This document shows, piece by piece, positions 8,069-17,264 of a stretch of 64,000 bases of DNA. Each line of letters starts with the position of its first letter. The stretch's first letter is position 1. The position numbers were made by a program, and so were the translations under genes. The DNA lies in assembly GCF_900142465.1 (NCBI RefSeq), contig NZ_FRAX01000017.1:1-64000 (forward strand), in the 5' to 3' direction. The notes under the pieces were generated by a model. It saw only the letters and a list, made by a program, of their open reading frames with translations, searched no databases and was not told the DNA's origin. The stretch comes from Fibrobacter sp. UWH6 (GTDB lineage Bacteria; Fibrobacterota; Fibrobacteria; Fibrobacterales; Fibrobacteraceae).

Positions 8069-9367
8069 ATGGGCATTGTCTTGAAGAACATCCAGGCCAT
8101 CGTTCCTGCCGGAAGCAAGGACGAAGTGAAGGAAACTTCCATCTATATCGAAGGCGACAAGATTGTTGGCATGGGCGCGGAACCCGCCGGCTTCAAGACA
8201 GACAGGGTCATTGACGGAACTGACAAGCTGGCCATTCCCGGCCTGGTAAATTGCCACACCCATTCCTACATGAGCTTCATGCGCAACGTGGCCGACGACC
8301 TTTCCTTTATGGATTGGCTGTTCGGAACCATCGATCCCATCGAGCAGAAGATGACCGACGAGGACACTTACTGGGGCGCCTGCCTGGCCATCATCGAAAT
8401 GATGAAGAGCGGCACCACCTGCTTTAACGACATGATGATGAACATCAAGCAGACTACCAGGGCCATCAAGGAATCGGGCATGCGCGCCGTCATGTGCCGC
8501 GGTCTCGTCGGCAGCGCCGAAGATGACGGCGGACGCATCCAGCAGACCTACGACGAAATGGAATTCTGCAAGGACTGCGACCGCATCACTTTCAAGTTCG
8601 GCCCCCACGCTCCCTACACCTGCACCGAGGATTATTTCCGTCGCGTGTCCGACGAAGCCAAGAAGGCGGGCATCGGCATTCATGTGCATCTTTCCGAAAG
8701 TGTTGCCGAAATCCAGGGCACCCAGGAAAAGTACGGCTACTCCCCCATCGTCATGGCCGACAAGAACGGCCTCTTTGATGTTCCCTGCATTGCAGCCCAC
8801 TGCGTTCAGGTGGACGACGCCGACATGGAAATCATGGCCCGCCGTGGCGTTTCCGTGGTGACGAATCCCGCAAGCAACATGAAGCTGGGTAACGGTTTTG
8901 CTCCCGTTCCCGAGATGATGGCCAAGGGCATCAACGTGTGCCTGGGTACCGATGGCGCCGCAAGTAACAACAGCCTGAACATGTTCCACGAAATGAGCCT
9001 GCTGGCCTTGATCCACAAGGGAACCCACAAGAGCCCCCAATGCGTCAGCGCCCGCGAAGTGTTCCGCATGGCCACCCTCAATGGCGCCAAGGCACTTTGC
9101 CTCGAAAACCAGATCGGCTCCCTGGAAGTGGGCAAGAAGGCAGACATCGCCATTCTGGACTTGAACAATCCTTCCCTGATGCCCAAGAACAACCTGATCG
9201 CGGGCCTCTCCTATTCCGCCAACGGTTCCGAAGTGGACACCGTGATTATCGACGGCAAGATCACCATGGAAGGCCGCAAGGTTCTGACTCTCGATGAAAA
9301 GCTGGTTTACCAGAAGGTGAACGAAATCATCAAGCGCATGGGCCTGGAAAACAAGGAATACGTTTAA
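8069..9367 (+). CDS. mtaD: 5-methylthioadenosine/S-adenosylhomocysteine deaminase
   Basis: Amidohydrolase-superfamily enzyme that deaminates SAH to S-inosylhomocysteine or MTA to methylthioinosine. The metal-binding HxH is NCHTHSYM (H63, H65). Further family blocks include HVHLSES, the AHCVQVDD stretch and GTDGAASNN (metal aspartate). The length of 432 residues is normal for the family. An AGGA site precedes the ATG. It lies 159 bases upstream of ahcY on the same strand, so both deal with SAH left by methyl transfer. Assignment to this subfamily rather than another cytosine/guanine-type deaminase rests on the sequence blocks plus the ahcY neighbour. Confidence 0.87.
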   Translation: MGIVLKNIQAIVPAGSKDEVKETSIYIEGDKIVGMGAEPAGFKTDRVIDGTDKLAIPGLVNCHTHSYMSFMRNVADDLSFMDWLFGTIDPIEQKMTDEDTYWGACLAIIEMMKSGTTCFNDMMMNIKQTTRAIKESGMRAVMCRGLVGSAEDDGGRIQQTYDEMEFCKDCDRITFKFGPHAPYTCTEDYFRRVSDEAKKAGIGIHVHLSESVAEIQGTQEKYGYSPIVMADKNGLFDVPCIAAHCVQVDDADMEIMARRGVSVVTNPASNMKLGNGFAPVPEMMAKGINVCLGTDGAASNNSLNMFHEMSLLALIHKGTHKSPQCVSAREVFRMATLNGAKALCLENQIGSLEVGKKADIAILDLNNPSLMPKNNLIAGLSYSANGSEVDTVIIDGKITMEGRKVLTLDEKLVYQKVNEIIKRMGLENKEYV

Positions 9368-9526
9368 GGGTTCCGTCGCGGAAACTGGCGCAATTTTTAT
9401 TTTTGCAAAAAACGGATGATAGGACAGACGACCATCCCTAAAAATTCGGCTGGACCCTCGACGAGTGCCGGGGCGAAAAACACAAACCAAATGAGGCCCC
9501 GCGGGGCATATCCAAAAGGAAAAGAT
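9368..9526 (+). promoter_or_regulatory. Structured leader between mtaD and ahcY
   Basis: This 159-base gap has several complementary arms: TTCCG/CGGAA (9371-9383), GGATG/CATCC (9415-9437), CGGC/GCCG around 9447-9470, and GGGGC (9470-9474) against GGCCCC (9495-9500) followed directly by GCGGGGC. The last segment can pair in two ways, close to the ahcY ribosome site AAAAGGAAAAG. It could be a regulatory leader responding to SAH or methionine status. I do not recognise the SAM-I or the classic SAH aptamer core, so this is only a candidate. Confidence 0.4.
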
Positions 9527-10780
9527 ATGGCAAGTGAAATCAGAGATATCAGTCTGGCCGAATCTGGCGAACGCAAGCTGGAATGGGTTCACCGCAACTG
9601 CAGCCTTCTTTCTATGCTGAAGGCTGAATTCGAAAAGACCAAGCCCTTCGCCGGAAAGAAGATCGCTCTTTCTGTCCATCTGGAAGCAAAGACCGGTTAC
9701 CTCTGCCAGGTTCTTAAGGCAGGCGGTGCGGAAATGTACGTTACCGGTTCCAATCCACTTTCTACCCAGGATGACGTGGCTGCCGCCCTCGTAAAGGAAG
9801 GCATGGAAGTGCACGCCTGGTACGATGCTACCAACGAAGAATACGAAAGCCATATCCGTCACACTCTGCAGTGCGGACCCAACATCATTATCGATGACGG
9901 TGGCGACTTGGTGAACATGGTCCACAACGAAATGCCGGAACTGATTCCCAACATCATCGGCGGCTGCGAAGAAACCACCACCGGTATCATCCGCCTGGAA
10001 GCCATGAACAAGGCTGGCAAGCTGATGTTCCCCATGGTCCGCGTGAACAATGCCGACTGCAAGCACCTCTTTGACAACCGCTACGGTACTGGTCAGTCCG
10101 TATGGGACGGCATCAACCGTACAACCAACCTGATCGTGGCTGGCAAGCAGGTTGTTGTGGCTGGCTACGGCTGGTGCGGTAAGGGTACCGCCATGCGCGC
10201 CAAGGGCCTGGGTGCCCGCGTCATCGTGACCGAAGTGGACCCGGTGAAGGCTATCGAAGCTGTCATGGACGGCTTTGACGTAATGCCCATGCGCGAAGCT
10301 GCAAAGATCGGCGACTTCTTCGTGACCGTTACCGGTTGCGACGGCGTTATCGACGCAGAAGATCTTTCTGTAATGAAGGACGGCGCCATCCTCGCCAACG
10401 CTGGTCACTTCGACTGCGAAATCGACGTAGCATGGCTGAAGAAGAACGCCGTGGAAATTCGCGAACAGCGCAAGAACATCATGGGCTACAAGCTGCCCAC
10501 CGGCCAGTGGGTATTCGTCCTTGGCGAAGGCCGCCTGGTGAACCTGGCCTGCGGTGACGGCCATCCGGCAGAAATCATGGACATGAGCTTTGCTATTCAG
10601 GCACTGTCTGCAAAGTACCTGGTGGAACACGCCGGCGAACTCACGGAAAAGATCATCGACGTTCCTCGCGAAGTGGACCAGGAAGTGGCCCGCAAGAAGC
10701 TCAAGTTCCTTGGCAAGGAAATCGACGTTCTCACCGCCGAACAGGAAAAGTACCTGCACTCCTACAACCTGGACGTGTAA
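9527..10780 (+). CDS. ahcY: Adenosylhomocysteinase
   Basis: NAD-dependent S-adenosylhomocysteine hydrolase (SAH to adenosine plus homocysteine), cytosolic, closing the methyl cycle. I start at 9527 (MASEIRDISLAESG) because AAAAGGAAAAG precedes it. An upstream in-frame ATG would translate the structured leader. The Rossmann motif is VVAGYGWCGKGTAMRAKGLG. Other family blocks are DDGGDLV, EETTTGI, the TGCDGVI stretch and NAGHFDCEID. At 417 residues it is the short form without the plant/animal insertion. It is followed by a strong terminator. Confidence 0.93.
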   Translation: MASEIRDISLAESGERKLEWVHRNCSLLSMLKAEFEKTKPFAGKKIALSVHLEAKTGYLCQVLKAGGAEMYVTGSNPLSTQDDVAAALVKEGMEVHAWYDATNEEYESHIRHTLQCGPNIIIDDGGDLVNMVHNEMPELIPNIIGGCEETTTGIIRLEAMNKAGKLMFPMVRVNNADCKHLFDNRYGTGQSVWDGINRTTNLIVAGKQVVVAGYGWCGKGTAMRAKGLGARVIVTEVDPVKAIEAVMDGFDVMPMREAAKIGDFFVTVTGCDGVIDAEDLSVMKDGAILANAGHFDCEIDVAWLKKNAVEIREQRKNIMGYKLPTGQWVFVLGEGRLVNLACGDGHPAEIMDMSFAIQALSAKYLVEHAGELTEKIIDVPREVDQEVARKKLKFLGKEIDVLTAEQEKYLHSYNLDV

Positions 10781-10822
10781 GTTCACGAATCCGACGCTTT
10801 TTATAAAGACGTTAAAGACGAG

Positions 10823-10849
10823 AAGGATGCCTTATGGGCATCCTTTTCT
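10823..10849 (+). terminator. Terminator after ahcY
   Basis: 9-bp stem AAGGATGCC / GGGCATCCTT with a TTAT loop and a following T-rich run. Confidence 0.85.
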
Positions 10850-10909
10850 TGTACAAATTGTTTTTTCTAGTTAGCATTCCCTACCAGACTTCATATTATA
10901 TTTAAAGAC

Positions 10910-11857
10910 ATGCGTAGTCTTAAATTTTTAGCAGTCCTGCCTTTCGCCGTGGCCTCGGCTTTTGCCGGTTGGGAATATTCCCTGGTCACCAATGGGGCCT
11001 ACTATGTCGAACACGAAGTCAAGACCGGAGACGAACACTTCTCCGCACCTTCGGGCCCATACGACGGACTTGAAGCCTTGACTCGCCTGGATGCCAAGTA
11101 CACCATTCCCACACCTCTCGGGGATCACTGGCTCCTGAGCGGCGCAGACGTTGAACTGTGGGGATCTCTTGAACTGTCACCGGTGACGTTGCGCCCCATG
11201 GTCGAGGTGGACTTTACGCCTGTTCCCTTCCTGGTTTTCGGTGCGGGCGCTTCTATCGGTAGCGGCTGGAATGTTCTTGGTTTTGAAGGTCTGACCAAGT
11301 ACGATTTTGAAACTCAGGACTACGAGAACCTGACTCCGTTTACCCATTACTTTTACGACTTGTGGGCATCGGCCACGTTCCAGTTTGACACGGGCGCGCT
11401 CATTGAAGGAGACTGGTCCCATGTGGTGATGGTGGCTAGCTACAAGCTTTTCTATGAAGCCATGACCGGCGTCGACGATGGAGAAATTTGGCAGTGGCAG
11501 GAATCCGCCCGCAAGGCCAATGGTTTGCAGTACAGCTTTACCGGAGTGCTTGGCTACCAGATGCCCATGACCCTGAATATGGTGGGCCTGATGCTTGAAA
11601 TGGAAGGCCACCTGGACAAGGATGACTACGGCCCCGTGGCCCAGAGTTTCGACGGAGACTTTACCACCACGGCCATTAGCGCACTAACCTCGTTCAAGCT
11701 AAGCGACAAGAACAGTTTGACGGTGCTCTACACTTTTGAACGTGAACGAAGCTACTCCCAGTTGCACGACGACGAGGACCAGGAACCCCTGCTTCACGTG
11801 ACCGGCGGCGAATGGAGTTTTTATAGAGTGGCGTTAAGCTGGAAACACAAGTTCTAA
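10910..11857 (+). CDS. Predicted outer-membrane beta-barrel protein
   Basis: 315 residues with a signal peptide (MRSLKFLAVLPFAVASAFAG). Alternating amphipathic strands rich in Trp/Tyr run through the protein, which ends in WKHKF, the aromatic C-terminus expected for Bam-dependent barrels. No named family is recognised. TATATT lies seven bases before the ATG, so the message may be almost leaderless. It is flanked by terminators, so it is monocistronic. Confidence 0.7.
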   Translation: MRSLKFLAVLPFAVASAFAGWEYSLVTNGAYYVEHEVKTGDEHFSAPSGPYDGLEALTRLDAKYTIPTPLGDHWLLSGADVELWGSLELSPVTLRPMVEVDFTPVPFLVFGAGASIGSGWNVLGFEGLTKYDFETQDYENLTPFTHYFYDLWASATFQFDTGALIEGDWSHVVMVASYKLFYEAMTGVDDGEIWQWQESARKANGLQYSFTGVLGYQMPMTLNMVGLMLEMEGHLDKDDYGPVAQSFDGDFTTTAISALTSFKLSDKNSLTVLYTFERERSYSQLHDDEDQEPLLHVTGGEWSFYRVALSWKHKF

Positions 11858-11866
11858 TTTTTTTTG

Positions 11867-11897
11867 AAGTCAGAAAAATAAATTCTGACTTTTTTTA
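11867..11897 (+). terminator. Terminator after the barrel gene
   Basis: Perfect 9-bp stem AAGTCAGAA / TTCTGACTT with a seven-base loop, followed by T6. Confidence 0.85.
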
Positions 11898-11959
11898 TTT
11901 CGTGACATAAATAAAATTCTATCTTGTTGCAGATAAAGTTTAATCTCTTGGAGGCGGAA

Positions 11960-13033
11960 ATGTACATCAACAGAATTCGCAAGGCAATCGCCGCACAACG
12001 AATCACCCAAGAGGAACTCTGCAGACGTGTAGGGTGTTCCCGCGATGCCATTGTCGATGGGATCAGCGCAGATACCGCATGCAAACTGGAATTCATGCTG
12101 GGCGACGATCTTTTTGCAGGCATCGACATCCATGTCGGCGAAAGTGAAATGTCAAAAGCCCGAAGCAAGATGGAAGCGGGATTTTGCAGCGCCGAGGCAA
12201 AGGCCTGGGCACAGAAATTCCCCGTGGCAGAACTCCGCAGACTAAATCGCATTCCCGCCCAATGCAGCAACAAGGACGGAAGCCTTGTAAAAGCCCTGCT
12301 GAAATTTTTCAACGTGGCAACCATCGAGGGCTGGAAAACCTATTACGCCAACATCCAGGATTCCGTGAACCCTCAGGCCTATTCCGCCTGGTTGCGCCTG
12401 GGTGAACTGCAGGTCAGCCGCCCCGCCGCCGAAATCGCCATCGAGAAGGAAGCCATTCTCGAGAACATGAAATTTTTGCGCCGTAATGCCCTAGGTTTGC
12501 GAAACGCCCTGCGCAAGGCCGCCATCAGTAGCATTTCGGATTGCGATGTTCAGGTTGTTCAGGTGCCGGCATTTTTGACGGCCCCCGCACCCCTTTCCGC
12601 AAGCTACTGGGTCGGCAAGCGCCCCGTCATCCAGATTCCCGCGGGCCCCATGACCGACGTACGACTTCTGCAGGGGCTGTTCCATCAGCTGTACCACATT
12701 ATGTACGGCAAGCGCAGCCTGTGCCTACAGCTGGGCCTGCAACTAAGCCAGCAACCTTCTGCAGGAATTGCGGGAACCGCGGGCGGTTCTGCAAACAGCA
12801 TCTCGGGCGACACCCTAAAATGCAGCGCCGCCGAACAGTTTGCGGAACGCCATATGCTGACCGAAGCCGAAGAATGCGAAATCATCTGCTGCGGCCACTT
12901 TGCCGAAAAGCGTTGCATCGACTATTTCGCAGGACTCTTTCATGTGCGCCCAAGCATTATCGTAGACCGCCTGCAGCAACAAAAAAAGCTGTCTAGCAGA
13001 ACATTGCTAAACAGCTATAAAGTCGCAGTTTAA
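11960..13033 (+). CDS. HTH protein with degenerate ImmA/IrrE-like peptidase motif
   Basis: The start at 11960 is set by the GGAGG five bases upstream. The N-terminal 60 residues (INRIRKAIAAQRITQEELCRRVG) resemble an XRE helix-turn-helix. The middle (WRLG-like block AYSAWLRLGELQ) and C-terminal part resemble the ImmA/IrrE metallopeptidases often fused to HigA-like antitoxins. The zinc motif expected as HExxH reads LFHQLYHIMYGK, so the catalytic glutamate is glutamine. A low-complexity GIAGTAGGSAN stretch lies after it. It is probably a DNA-binding regulator with an inactive or altered peptidase fold. No toxin gene is adjacent. The assignment of the C-terminal part is moderate. Confidence 0.6.
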   Translation: MYINRIRKAIAAQRITQEELCRRVGCSRDAIVDGISADTACKLEFMLGDDLFAGIDIHVGESEMSKARSKMEAGFCSAEAKAWAQKFPVAELRRLNRIPAQCSNKDGSLVKALLKFFNVATIEGWKTYYANIQDSVNPQAYSAWLRLGELQVSRPAAEIAIEKEAILENMKFLRRNALGLRNALRKAAISSISDCDVQVVQVPAFLTAPAPLSASYWVGKRPVIQIPAGPMTDVRLLQGLFHQLYHIMYGKRSLCLQLGLQLSQQPSAGIAGTAGGSANSISGDTLKCSAAEQFAERHMLTEAEECEIICCGHFAEKRCIDYFAGLFHVRPSIIVDRLQQQKKLSSRTLLNSYKVAV

Positions 13034-13090
13034 CGCACCCGCCGGCAACATGCCGCGCGAAGCGCGCCCGTCGCCTAAACAGCCAAACAA

Positions 13091-13735
13091 TTAATAGTTA
13101 ATGGCCAGGTAGAAACTGAAGCTTCCGAAATGGCGGCCAAAGTCAAAACCGTCCAGGAGCATGTCGTAGGCGGCACCCACTTCAAGCTGGGTCGTAGAAG
13201 TACGGAAGATGATCAAGCCCGCTTCAAGACCACCGGCAGGGCCAATGGCAAAGGCTTCAGAGAACTTGTCAAAGTGGAAGTCCATTTCGACACCCACACC
13301 TAGGCCCATGCCCACATAAGGGGAGAACACCTGGTCGGCAAAGAAATAGCGGCCGCCAATCAAGGCAGTCTCGTGCCACTGCCAATGAGTTTCATAAGAA
13401 CCGTTAGCGTTGTTCATGAACGTAATGGCACCATGAGTTGTCATTTCCCAAATACGTCCGTAATGGAATACCACGCCCTGGTCCCAGTCACGCTTGGGAT
13501 TCTTCCTGGAATCTTCCCAGTTGTGCCACACGCTAAAGCCAAGACCGAAACTTGCGAAATTGTAGGTCGGGCGCTTGGGAGCCGGCAACGGATCGTCGTC
13601 GGAATTCTTGGCCTGAGTCACTTCGGTAGCGACAGGTTCATAGGGTCCCTTGGTCACATTTTCGTCGGATGCGCCATCCTGGGCGAAAGCGATACCTGCA
13701 AGGGCGAAAGCGATAATTCCAAAAATCTTTTTCAT
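13091..13735 (-). CDS. Predicted outer-membrane beta-barrel protein
   Basis: 214 residues with a signal peptide (MKKIFGIIAFALAGIAFAQ), an acidic/Pro-rich spacer to about residue 55, then short amphipathic strands ending in FYLAINY with a terminal aromatic. It resembles small OmpA/OmpW-like 8-strand barrels in size only. It is divergent from murJ with 35 bases between starts. TATATT lies about seven bases upstream of the ATG, so a very short leader is likely. GC-rich hairpins at 13049-13075 may end its message. Confidence 0.68.
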   Translation of the reverse strand: MKKIFGIIAFALAGIAFAQDGASDENVTKGPYEPVATEVTQAKNSDDDPLPAPKRPTYNFASFGLGFSVWHNWEDSRKNPKRDWDQGVVFHYGRIWEMTTHGAITFMNNANGSYETHWQWHETALIGGRYFFADQVFSPYVGMGLGVGVEMDFHFDKFSEAFAIGPAGGLEAGLIIFRTSTTQLEVGAAYDMLLDGFDFGRHFGSFSFYLAINY

Positions 13736-13770
13736 GCATTCAAATATACAAAGTTTCTAAATTAACCTCC

Positions 13771-15354
13771 ATGAATAAAGCTGCCATTATTGTTGCTGTA
13801 AGTATGTTGCTCAGCCGCGTGCTGGGAATCTTCCGTGAAATGCTTTTGGCCCACGCCGCCGGCGTCTCCCTCGAAAAGAACGCCCTGGATCTGGCCTTCA
13901 TGATTCCCGACATCCTGAATCACGTAGTGAGCACCGGATTCCTCTCCATTATCTTCATCCCGATTTTTACAGGCTACAAGGTGGCCGGCGACGAAGAGAA
14001 AAGCTGGAAGTTCTTTAGCAACGTGCTGAACACCTTCGGCGCCATCTTGCTGGTGCTGGTGATTCCTGCATTCATCTTTATGCCGGAACTTTTGCAGCTG
14101 CTCACCACCAGCGGCGCAAGCGCAGAACTGATCGAGCGCGCCACTTACTACGGCCGCATCATTTTGCCGGGCCAGATCTTCATCTTCGTGGGAAGTATTC
14201 TGGTTGCCGTGCAGCACACCCGTAAGCAGTTCCTGATTCCTTCCCTTACCGGCCTGATTTACAACGTGGCCATTGTGGGCGGAGGCCTTGCCGGAATTCT
14301 GATGGGCCGCATGAATGGCGTCAGCTACGGTCTGGAAGGTTTCGCCTGGGGCGTTCCCGTGGGAGCCTTCATCGGATTCTTCGCATTGCAGATTTTTGGA
14401 GCCAAGCGTGGCGGCGTCAAGTACGAACTGATCATGCAGCCCACCCATCCCGATATCGTTCGCTATTTCAAGATGATGTTGCCCATGTCTCTTGGCGTAG
14501 GCTCCATGTTCGGCCTGGAATTCATCATCCGTAGTTTCGGTTCCAGTTTTGGCGGCAGCGGTATTTCTAGCCTGAACTACGCCTACCGCGTCATGTACAC
14601 CCTGGTGGCAGTCTTCGGTTTCTCCGTTTCCGTTACCAGCTACCCCGACATGGCCCGCCTTGTTAAGGAAGGTCAGATCAAGGAGCTGAACGAAAAAATC
14701 TGGAAGAGCCTCTCACGCATGTTCTGCATTTTGATTCCCGCAGTGGTTGCAGTATGGGCACTCTCCTTCCCCGCCGTGCGAATCCTCTTTGAACGCGGCG
14801 CCTTCCATCGCGAAACCACCGAAGCCATTACCGAAATTCTCCGCTGGTACTTGCCCGTAAGCTTGGGACTTTGCTTGCAGGCGGTTCTGGTGCGCAGCTT
14901 CTACGCCGCCGAACGCATGTGGTTGCCCACCCTCCTGAACACGGGAATCTTTGCCGCCACCATTCCCGCCTACATGCTATTGAGCGAACCTCTGGGAATC
15001 AAGAGCGTACCTATTATCGGAGCCACCGGCGCCATCCTGCAGGTGATTTCCATGATCTTTATGTGGGCCCGCAAGAACGGAACCGACGGCATGAGGACCG
15101 CACTTCTGAACATGTTCCGCGCCCTGGTGGCATTCGGCATCATGATCTTTGCCGCCCTTGGACTTGACCATGTGACGGGTGAATTCGTCCGCAGCACTAA
15201 CCTGATCGTGCTGGTTATCTACAGCTGTGCCGCCGGCGTTATCCTGCTGTTCGCCACCCTCTTTATCCAGAAGATCCTTGGCAGCAAGGACGCCGGAGAT
15301 ATCCTTAACGAATTGCTGGGAAAGGTCCTCCGCAAGCTCCACCTGAAAAAATAA
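13771..15354 (+). CDS. murJ: Lipid II flippase MurJ
   Basis: MurJ/MviN moves lipid-linked peptidoglycan precursor across the inner membrane. The 527-residue protein has about 14 hydrophobic helices in the MOP-superfamily pattern. It opens with the family-typical KAAIIVAVSMLLSRVLGIFRE (first 19 residues after the initiator Met) and contains LLPMSLGVGS-like and FYAAERMWLPT blocks. The length is typical. No clear Shine-Dalgarno precedes the ATG. Essential for cell-wall synthesis. Confidence 0.93.
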   Translation: MNKAAIIVAVSMLLSRVLGIFREMLLAHAAGVSLEKNALDLAFMIPDILNHVVSTGFLSIIFIPIFTGYKVAGDEEKSWKFFSNVLNTFGAILLVLVIPAFIFMPELLQLLTTSGASAELIERATYYGRIILPGQIFIFVGSILVAVQHTRKQFLIPSLTGLIYNVAIVGGGLAGILMGRMNGVSYGLEGFAWGVPVGAFIGFFALQIFGAKRGGVKYELIMQPTHPDIVRYFKMMLPMSLGVGSMFGLEFIIRSFGSSFGGSGISSLNYAYRVMYTLVAVFGFSVSVTSYPDMARLVKEGQIKELNEKIWKSLSRMFCILIPAVVAVWALSFPAVRILFERGAFHRETTEAITEILRWYLPVSLGLCLQAVLVRSFYAAERMWLPTLLNTGIFAATIPAYMLLSEPLGIKSVPIIGATGAILQVISMIFMWARKNGTDGMRTALLNMFRALVAFGIMIFAALGLDHVTGEFVRSTNLIVLVIYSCAAGVILLFATLFIQKILGSKDAGDILNELLGKVLRKLHLKK

Positions 15355-15434
15355 AAGGTCATTCCACCCTGTAATAGTTTCAGCTTTTTCTCCAGAACTC
15401 TTTTTTGTATTTTCGCATAGACACGGGGGTTTTT

Positions 15435-16580
15435 ATGCGTTTTATTAAAAGTCTAATTTTTTTGTTAGTGGTTCTTTGTTCTGCAGGGAACGCCCATGCA
15501 GGAAGTGCCGCATCCGATTTAACCAAGGGCACAGCTAAAATCCTCCTGTTTATTCCCGGGATGATGCTGGAGGAATATTTCGCAAGCCTATTTGACGGCG
15601 AAGGCCGAGTGGATTATTCCGAAGAATCAGTCTTTATTCCCTACATAAAAGTTAGCGGTATCCATCCCGACTACAAAAATTATATCGTCCAGACCTTCGG
15701 CCAGTACGTCAAGGAAGTGGGCCGTTACAAGCTCGTGGCCGCCGACAAGGAATCACCCTATGTCAAGTCCGCCTCCATGGCCATAGTCAGTAACCTCGCC
15801 AAGCGCAAGGGCTGCCCTTACATCCTGTACATCACCGTCAAGGAACAAGGCAGCGGCATGCTCCTCACCTTCGCCATGAAAGACACCGAAAACGATAACC
15901 TGGTGTGGCACGACGAATACCAGGCCATTATCCCCGAAGACATCGCTCCCATCTTGTTCCGCGTGGCAAACTCCATGGGCACCGGCAAAAAAGGAAGCAA
16001 CCCCAAAAGCTTCTACGATTCCGAATATCCCATCTACATCAGTGAATCTAACTTCCAGCCTGTTGCCGCCACCCACGAAAGCGGCGAATCCAACCTTCCC
16101 AGCAATTTCGAAAACAAGCTGAACACTTCAAGGACCACCCGCGTGGCATTCTCCTTCGGCGTAGATTATCTGATCAAGAGTCAGCATGCCGCAGGCAATA
16201 TCGGATTCTCCGCCTGGCACGACTTCACCTATTTTATGGTCGGCGCTGAAATAGACTTCAAGGGAATCATTTCCAAAGACACGAACATGATCCACCTGGG
16301 CCTAAATCTTGCCGCTCCAATCTTCATCCACGAAAACAACACGCCCTACGTAATAGCTGGCGCCGGATTATCCGGAACCAAATACACGACAACTAACTAC
16401 CGCAACGAAGAACAAGACAAGAACGACCAGGGCGCAACTTTCTCGCTGGGCGCAGGCTATCAGTTCAACCGCTACGGAACCTGGACAGTCCGCTTCGGCC
16501 TCAAATACTTCAGGAACAACTACTACACCAACGGCCACAAGCTCCAGGGAATCGGCCTCGAAACAATCATAGGTTACTGA
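15435..16580 (+). CDS. Envelope protein: N-terminal soluble domain plus C-terminal barrel-like part
   Basis: 381 residues. I start at 15435 (MRFIKSLIFLLVVLCSAG, signal peptide), eleven codons into the longest frame. Residues about 60-190 look like the small alpha/beta domain of outer-membrane-associated assembly proteins of the CsgG/LpoB type (tentative). Residues about 235-381 are alternating amphipathic strands ending in ETIIGY. The stop codon overlaps the next start as TGATG, so the two genes are translationally coupled. Function unknown. Confidence 0.65.
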   Translation: MRFIKSLIFLLVVLCSAGNAHAGSAASDLTKGTAKILLFIPGMMLEEYFASLFDGEGRVDYSEESVFIPYIKVSGIHPDYKNYIVQTFGQYVKEVGRYKLVAADKESPYVKSASMAIVSNLAKRKGCPYILYITVKEQGSGMLLTFAMKDTENDNLVWHDEYQAIIPEDIAPILFRVANSMGTGKKGSNPKSFYDSEYPIYISESNFQPVAATHESGESNLPSNFENKLNTSRTTRVAFSFGVDYLIKSQHAAGNIGFSAWHDFTYFMVGAEIDFKGIISKDTNMIHLGLNLAAPIFIHENNTPYVIAGAGLSGTKYTTTNYRNEEQDKNDQGATFSLGAGYQFNRYGTWTVRFGLKYFRNNYYTNGHKLQGIGLETIIGY

Positions 16581-17068
16581 TGACTAGGCTCGCCCACATA
16601 ATCGCCATGATGTTCCTTGCGGCTTACGCCCATGCAGGGATTTTCTCTGGTTGGCAAGAAATCTATGTGTCCGCAGACGACGGGAAAGCATACGATTTTT
16701 ACGGGAACGGGAAATTCCTCTGTTCGGGAACGCGATGCCACTACACGAACTCAAACGGAAAATGCAAAATCGAGTTCATTGCCAAAAAGGGGGAACGCAT
16801 TTACGGAATCACAGAATTTGGTGACGACTACCAATGGGAACAGCGACCATTTTTAGCCAAGGCGCTTTTTGACAATCGGGATGAGGACCGCCCCTGTACC
16901 AGCACCAGCGCCACCGTACAAATTGACCCCGTGGCACACATGCACTTCTTTATGCCACCCATCAAGACAAATACAGATTGGGCCCGCCCTGCAGAAAACA
17001 AGGAACTCCTGGTTCCCCGAAAAATGCCAAGTCGCGCCGACTGGAAAAAATCTCCCTATAAAAAGTGA
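16580..17068 (+). CDS. Exported hypothetical protein, coupled to the upstream gene
   Basis: 162 residues with a signal peptide (MTRLAHIIAMMFLAAYAHAG), five cysteines and a Lys/Pro-rich tail. Its ATG shares a base with the upstream TGA (TGATG), which implies coupled translation and a shared role in the envelope. No family is recognised. Confidence 0.65.
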   Translation: MTRLAHIIAMMFLAAYAHAGIFSGWQEIYVSADDGKAYDFYGNGKFLCSGTRCHYTNSNGKCKIEFIAKKGERIYGITEFGDDYQWEQRPFLAKALFDNRDEDRPCTSTSATVQIDPVAHMHFFMPPIKTNTDWARPAENKELLVPRKMPSRADWKKSPYKK

Positions 17069-17070
17069 CT

Positions 17071-17110
17071 AAAAAAAGACGCCTCCTCATAAGAGAAGAC
17101 GCCTTTTTTG
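17071..17110 (+). terminator. Imperfect terminator at the left edge of the defence island
   Basis: An A7 run and a GACGCC-containing arm face a second arm ending in T6, with several mismatches in the stem. The GACGCC arm appears as a direct repeat. Placement right after the stop codon supports terminator use. Confidence 0.5.
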
Positions 17111-17264
17111 GATGTGTGGAGTAATCTCCAAAGTAGCTTCATCCAAAGTAATTGAAAAGGATTTTTTCAGAAACACTATGGACAAAATGTCCAATTAAGT
17201 CAACGATGGATAAGAAAATCAGTTTTAGACTGTCCCAAGTTGCGGAAGAAAAAATCATATGAAA

